A stretch of DNA of 9,547 bases from JAGLQA01 sp023135565 (GTDB lineage Bacteria; Acidobacteriota; Aminicenantia; UBA2199), in contig DAOWCY010000245.1 of NCBI GenBank assembly GCA_030639305.1, positions 1 through 9,547 on the forward strand, given 5' to 3'. Below are positions 5,952 to 9,547 of the stretch, piece after piece. A program made the position numbers and the translations under genes. Within the stretch, counting starts at the first letter, position 1; each line of letters starts with the position of its first letter. A model generated the notes under the pieces. It made no database searches and was not told the origin of the DNA. It saw only the letters and a program-made list of their open reading frames with translations.

Positions 5952-7225
5952 AAAAAACTAAATCCGTTAAGCACAAAATTGTCGGTAAATTTTTTCTCGC
6001 GGATATTTCCATAAAGAAAAACCGCGGTTTCCTGTAAATTCAAGAAATCCTTAAACAGGTGGTTAATGTTTTCGCCTGTGACTTTATTGATATTATCGAC
6101 GATCTCGCGGGTCTCTAATTCTCTTTTTAAGAAGAATTCCTGGTTGACATTAAATCTCATTTTGGAGACGTTGCCTTCTAAACCTAAGATGACCGAGGAT
6201 TTTATATGGTCTTTTGCCCGTTCCAATTCGTCTTTGGTGATACCGTTTTTTTTCAGGTTTTCGATTTCTTCTTTGACTGCTTTCAGGTATTGGCTTACTT
6301 TTTGGGGTTCGATAATGGCGTAGATTATGTGGATGCCGCACTCTAAGTAGGTATCCACGAAAGAACTGACCGTATAAGCCAGGCCTTTTTCTTCGCGGAT
6401 TCCCTGGAACAAGCGCGAACTCATCCCCGAACCCAGGATATCGTTCATAATCATAATTTCGTATTTCAGCGGGGAGTCGGTAGGAATCCCGGCAAAACCG
6501 ATGATAGCATACAACTGGTTCAGGGAAGGGTTTTTTTTGGCGAAGGTCTTATAATTAAATTGGGGCGCTGTGAAATCGAAATCTCCGGGTTTTTGGGCAG
6601 GGAAACGGGCAAAAGCCTGTTCCGCCATTGCCACTAATTTTTCATGCTGTACGCTGCCCACGGCGGACAGCAGGAGGTTGTGCGGCGCGTAAGTTTTTTT
6701 ATAGAAGTCGTAAGTGGCTTCGTAGGTAAAAGCGGCCACTCCTTCCGCTTTGCCGGTTATGGGGTAGGCGATGCCGTTATCGCCGAACACGTTTTCGTAG
6801 AATCTTTCGAAAGCGAAAGTATCCGGGTCGTCGTCGGACTCGTTGATTTCCTGCAGGACGACGTTTTTTTCTTTCAGGAATTCTTGTTTTGGGAAGGTTG
6901 AATTTATCACGATATCGGTTAGCAGGTCGAAAGATTCTTTTAGTTTGCCGTCGATAGCTTTGATATAGTATTGGGTAACCTCTTTGCCTGTAAAAGCGTT
7001 CAGCCTGCCGCCTAATCTATCGGAAATGTCGGCGATTTTTTTCAGGTTGTATTTTTGGCTGCCTTTGAACATCATGTGTTCCACGAAGTGGTGGAAACCG
7101 TTAGTTTCGATATTTTCGGCCCGGGACCCGCTGCGGGTGGAGTAGCTGAGAGAGAAAGAGGGGAATTCCGGTTTATATTCGCTAATGATGACCAGGCCTG
7201 AATCGAGTATAGTTTTATTTACCAT
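5948..7225 (-). CDS. M16 family zinc metallopeptidase (YmxG/processing-peptidase type)
   Basis: This is a 425-residue single-unit M16 peptidase. The inverted zinc motif HxxEH is at H46-F-V-E49-H50, and the third metal ligand is E126, 75 residues after H50 in VVLQEIN, as expected for the family. The C-terminal half carries SRLFQGIREEKGLAY (270-284), the family's substrate-binding Arg/Tyr segment. The protein therefore has both the active N-terminal half and the C-terminal half of the clamshell fold, and probably works as a homodimer. There is no signal peptide, so it should be cytoplasmic. The ATG at 7225 is chosen because GGAG lies 8 bases upstream (7234-7237). The longer frame would begin at a TTG that is part of the promoter -35 box (7309). 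It is the first gene of the operon and overlaps the fusion gene by ATGA. The substrate is unknown. A role in turnover of peptides or envelope proteins would fit the context but is a guess. Confidence 0.92.
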   Translation of the reverse strand: MVNKTILDSGLVIISEYKPEFPSFSLSYSTRSGSRAENIETNGFHHFVEHMMFKGSQKYNLKKIADISDRLGGRLNAFTGKEVTQYYIKAIDGKLKESFDLLTDIVINSTFPKQEFLKEKNVVLQEINESDDDPDTFAFERFYENVFGDNGIAYPITGKAEGVAAFTYEATYDFYKKTYAPHNLLLSAVGSVQHEKLVAMAEQAFARFPAQKPGDFDFTAPQFNYKTFAKKNPSLNQLYAIIGFAGIPTDSPLKYEIMIMNDILGSGMSSRLFQGIREEKGLAYTVSSFVDTYLECGIHIIYAIIEPQKVSQYLKAVKEEIENLKKNGITKDELERAKDHIKSSVILGLEGNVSKMRFNVNQEFFLKRELETREIVDNINKVTGENINHLFKDFLNLQETAVFLYGNIREKKFTDNFVLNGFSFL

Positions 7226-7280
7226 ATAGTTGACTCCGAAATAGAATATGTCATTTTTTCCTATTTTCTGCAAAGATGGC

Positions 7281-7309
7281 ATTGTATCATTTGCCGGTAG
7301 TATTGTCAA
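7281..7309 (-). promoter_or_regulatory. sigma70-type promoter for the M16–murG/murJ–mraY operon
   Basis: On the minus strand, TTGACA (7309-7304) and TACAAT (7286-7281) are separated by exactly 17 bases. Transcription would begin near 7274, giving a leader of about 50 bases before the ATG at 7225. The -35 TTG is also a possible start codon in frame with the peptidase, and this promoter shows why that longer start is wrong. Confidence 0.75.
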
Positions 7310-7317
7310 AGAAATAA

Positions 7318-7346
7318 TTGTTTTTGGAAAAATAATGATATATAAT
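7318..7346 (+). promoter_or_regulatory. candidate promoter for the AAA-ATPase_like gene
   Basis: A perfect TATAAT (7341-7346) lies 17 bases after TTGTTT (7318-7323), which is a weak -35. The predicted start near 7353 would place the GGAG ribosome site (7353-7356) at the very 5' end of the message, about 13 bases before the ATG. Either the leader is extremely short or the real start is somewhat upstream. The promoter lies back to back with the operon promoter in a 140-base divergent spacer. Confidence 0.45.
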
Positions 7347-7365
7347 AGGGTCGGAGTAAAAACGA

Positions 7366-9210
7366 ATGAAAAAAATAGAAAATATAAAAAAAATTCCCTA
7401 CGGCCTGGCCGATTATGAAAGGATCATTACGCAAAATTATTACTATATAGATAAGACCCGCCATTTAGAGACCATTGAAAAAGCAGGGGAGTATCTTTTT
7501 TTTATCAGGCCGCGCCGTTTCGGTAAATCGCTGCTGCTTACCATGATGCATGCCTATTACGACATATATTATAAAGACCGTTTCGAGGATTTTTTTAAAG
7601 GACTGCATGTATTCGAGAATCCCACCGGGGAACAGAATTCTTACTTAGTGTTAAAACTCAACTTCTCCATGATCGACCCCGACCCCAGGCACGTGGAGAA
7701 ATCTTTTTTGTACTATCTCAGGGAGAAGAACGAGAATTTTTTATATAAGTACCGCGCTTTTCTTAATATCGCTGAAGCTGATTTACGTGGCGAAATAGAA
7801 AAAGCCGACGCCCAGGAATCCGCCTCCGATATTTTGCGAACCCTGCTCAACCGCTGTCACCGCGGCGGTCAGAAACTGTATGTTATGATCGACGAGTACG
7901 ATAATTTTGCCAATACCATATTGGCTAATATCGGTAAGCTGGAATACCAACGATTGACGCACGGCGCCGGGTTTTTCCGCGCTTTTTTTAATATCTTAAA
8001 AGGGGAAACCACCGATGTAGGCTCACCTATATCGCGGTTATTTATCACCGGTGTATCGCCCGTCACCATGGACGACGTCACCAGCGGATTTAATATCGGC
8101 AAGAATATTTCTATAGAAGCCGGTTTTAACGAAATGTTGGGCTTCACCAGGGAAGATGTGATAGGGATGATCGAATATTACAGGGAAAAGGGGAAAATCG
8201 AACATCCCACCGGGTACCTGATGGATATTATGGATTCCTGGTACAACAACTATCTTTTCTCGAAAGGGGCGAAAAGGAAGTTATTTAATACCGATATGGT
8301 ACTCTATTTTATCGACAAATATATCCGGAATAATCGTATACCCGACCAATTGATCGACCAGAACGTAAGGATAGATTACGGGAAGTTGAGGCATTTAATC
8401 ACCATCGACAGTGATAGAGGCAGGTTGATCAACGGCAACTTTAGTCGTTTGAGAGAGGTTATCGAAAAAGGGGAGATCGACTCCCCGCAATTAATAGAAA
8501 GTTTCCCCGTGGAAAAACTATCCGACACGAAAAACTTTTTATCGCTGTTATTTTATTTTGGTTTATTGACTGTGAAGGAAGTGGAAGGTGAAGAACAGGT
8601 ATTAAAAATCCCCAATGAGACGGTGAGGCGTTTATTTTATGATTATATCAGCGAAGCTTATGAAGAGACTGAAACTTTTTCTATAGATTGGTATGACTTC
8701 GACCGGCTGGTGCGTGACATGGCTTATCGCGGGGAGTGGCGGGCTTTATTCGAGTATCTTAGTTTGCGGATGAGAGAGAGTGTCGGATTGCGGGATTTAA
8801 TCCAGGGAGAAGCCGCGGTCAAGACTTTTTTAAATGTATATTTAGGTTTAACGCAGCGTTATGTAGTTCACACCGAGAAGGAATTGAATATGGGGTTTGC
8901 GGACATCGTAATGGAGCCTTTTACAGTCAGGTTTAAAGAGATCAAGTATTCTTATATCCTGGAGATCAAGTACATGAAGAAAGGGGACCCGGCGCCGAAA
9001 GTAAAAGTTAAAGATAAAGATAAAAGCGGGCATAAGAAAAAGGAGCGCCGGGCGGTAGAGCTTGACAGGTTGAGAGTTGAAGCGGAGGAGCAGTTGAAGC
9101 AGTATTGTATAGACGAGAAGTTCAAGAAGAGCATAGGTGGTACAAAGTTAGTCAGGTTAGTATTGATTTTTTCCGGTCCTGTATTAGAATACATCGGAGA
9201 AGTAGAGTAG
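7366..9210 (+). CDS. AAA-ATPase_like protein with C-terminal PD-(D/E)XK nuclease-like domain
   Basis: This 614-residue protein has the layout of the AAA-ATPase_like (PF09820) plus PDDEXK_9 (PF08011/DUF1703-type) family, which is expanded in many anaerobic and uncultured bacteria and has no settled function. The P-loop is RPRRFGKSLL (48-57, with K54 and S55), Walker B is VMIDEYDN (173-180, with D176 and E177), and FITGVSPVTM (226-235) is a typical family segment. The nuclease-like core has D513 (GFADIV), E533 and K535 (LEIK) and the later helix EEQLKQY (574-580). All expected catalytic positions are present, so activity is possible. A lysine-rich, low-complexity insert (about 540-562) lies between the ExK strand and that helix and looks unusual. 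The ATG at 7366 has GGAG 9 bases upstream. The gene is divergent from the operon and flanked by repeats, which fits an accessory or mobile origin. Defence or element maintenance is possible but unproven. Confidence 0.88.
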   Translation: MKKIENIKKIPYGLADYERIITQNYYYIDKTRHLETIEKAGEYLFFIRPRRFGKSLLLTMMHAYYDIYYKDRFEDFFKGLHVFENPTGEQNSYLVLKLNFSMIDPDPRHVEKSFLYYLREKNENFLYKYRAFLNIAEADLRGEIEKADAQESASDILRTLLNRCHRGGQKLYVMIDEYDNFANTILANIGKLEYQRLTHGAGFFRAFFNILKGETTDVGSPISRLFITGVSPVTMDDVTSGFNIGKNISIEAGFNEMLGFTREDVIGMIEYYREKGKIEHPTGYLMDIMDSWYNNYLFSKGAKRKLFNTDMVLYFIDKYIRNNRIPDQLIDQNVRIDYGKLRHLITIDSDRGRLINGNFSRLREVIEKGEIDSPQLIESFPVEKLSDTKNFLSLLFYFGLLTVKEVEGEEQVLKIPNETVRRLFYDYISEAYEETETFSIDWYDFDRLVRDMAYRGEWRALFEYLSLRMRESVGLRDLIQGEAAVKTFLNVYLGLTQRYVVHTEKELNMGFADIVMEPFTVRFKEIKYSYILEIKYMKKGDPAPKVKVKDKDKSGHKKKERRAVELDRLRVEAEEQLKQYCIDEKFKKSIGGTKLVRLVLIFSGPVLEYIGEVE

Positions 9211-9228
9211 AGGGGGTAACACACCCCG
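9209..9228 (+). repeat. direct repeat, copy 1 (hairpin flush with stop codon)
   Basis: AGAGGGGGTAACACACCCCG here recurs as a near copy 59 bases later (9268-9286). It can fold as GGGGT-AACAC-ACCCC (9213-9227), directly after the TAG stop (9208-9210) of the ATPase gene. No U-tract follows, so termination here is doubtful. Confidence 0.6.
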
Positions 9229-9267
9229 GTTCCTCAATTTCTCGGAACCACCTCCCGGCAAGTATTG

Positions 9268-9286
9268 AGAGGGTTAACACACCCCG
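9268..9286 (+). repeat. direct repeat, copy 2
   Basis: This near copy of 9209-9228 has one G fewer and a TT in place of GT (AGAGGGTTAACACACCCCG). It can fold as GGGT/ACCC (9271-9274/9281-9284). The stretch between the copies holds the inverted repeat GGTTCC/GGAACC (9228-9233/9244-9249). Confidence 0.6.
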
Positions 9287-9298
9287 TCGCTTCGGGGC

Positions 9299-9342
9299 AA
9301 AAAACAAAAAAGCCCCTCAGCGCCACCCCTCTCGAAGAGGGG
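9299..9342 (-). terminator. candidate terminator for transcripts entering from the right
   Basis: On the minus strand, CCCCTC (9342-9337) can pair with GAGGGG (9318-9313). One C follows and then a T6-G-T6 tract (9311-9299). The same CCCCTC can instead pair with a nearer AGAGGGG in a tight hairpin (9326-9342). The U-tract next to the outer stem suggests a terminator that would shield the ATPase gene from leftward transcription. Confidence 0.4.
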
Positions 9343-9364
9343 AATGTACTGGTTGCCCTCTTTT
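9336..9364 (+). terminator. candidate weak terminator of the AAA-ATPase_like gene
   Basis: AGAGGG (9336-9341) can pair with CCCTCT (9356-9361) around a 14-base loop, followed by TTT. The short U-tract makes it weak. The left arm is shared with the hairpin CCCCTCT-CGA-AGAGGGG (9326-9342), so the two folds exclude each other. Confidence 0.3.
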
Positions 9365-9446
9365 AGAGCTCATTTAGACGTGATCGGGAATCTCCAAAAC
9401 GGGACTTTTTATTTACTAAAAATTTGTTTTATTTTCCGACTATAGC

Positions 9447-9508
9447 GCTCAGATAAATTGACCCACTTTTGCTCAGATAAAGTGAGCCGTTTGTTCACAA
9501 AATAACCC
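9447..9508. repeat. 24-base-period direct repeats, possible mobile-element end
   Basis: GCTCAGATAAATTGACCC (9447-9464) and GCTCAGATAAAGTGAGCC (9471-9488) match at 16 of 18 positions and are 24 bases apart. A poorer third unit (GTTCACAAAATAACCC, 9493-9508) follows. Multiple short repeats at this spacing are typical of IS21-family ends, where the transposase binds. No transposase is in the window, so this is only suggestive. The rest of 9365-9547 shows no gene. Confidence 0.4.
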
Positions 9509-9547
9509 ACAAAATCCTTTAATCTTCTCCCCTCCCAGGTAGTAAAA

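Noticed and set aside
7226..7309. upstream TTG and ATG starts for the M16 peptidase
   Set aside because: They overlap the -35 and -10 boxes of a consensus promoter, lack a ribosome site, and would add residues not typical of the family.
9105..9377. 90-codon plus-strand frame running past the ATPase stop
   Set aside because: It overlaps the real gene in another frame and continues through the hairpin/repeat region, with no family resemblance.

Overview
The window is bacterial chromosome of moderate G+C from an organism that makes peptidoglycan. It holds five protein-coding genes, mostly with GGAG-type ribosome binding sites. The gene set (mraY, a murG/murJ fusion, an M16 peptidase and an AAA-ATPase_like/PD-(D/E)XK protein) would suit an uncultured Gram-negative candidate phylum such as Omnitrophota or Elusimicrobiota. 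That placement is a weak inference, because nothing here is diagnostic of a lineage.

Layout: a leftward operon occupies 7225 to 1060. It reads, in transcription order, M16 zinc peptidase, then a 1265-residue MurG–FHA-like–MurJ–HEAT fusion, then MraY. Both junctions are 4-base ATGA overlaps. A near-consensus sigma70 promoter at 7281-7309 drives it. Further left on the same strand is a four-helix membrane protein of unknown function (823 to 137). The gaps on either side of it are filled by three copies of a palindrome-rich repeat module (about 5-150, 839-957 and 958-1059). A divergent gene at 7366-9210 encodes an ATPase/nuclease-like protein. The last 337 bases hold no gene. They contain short direct repeats, a ladder of competing G/C hairpins that may act as terminators, and 24-base-period repeats that look like the end of a mobile element.

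How the genes fit together: MraY makes lipid I at the inner face of the membrane, MurG adds GlcNAc to give lipid II, and MurJ flips lipid II across the membrane. All three steps are encoded side by side, and the last two lie on one polypeptide, joined through a degenerate FHA-like domain and followed by HEAT-type helical repeats. This apparent single-chain lipid II synthase-flippase is the most unusual thing in the window. The usual dcw-cluster neighbours (murC-F, ftsW, ftsI) are absent.
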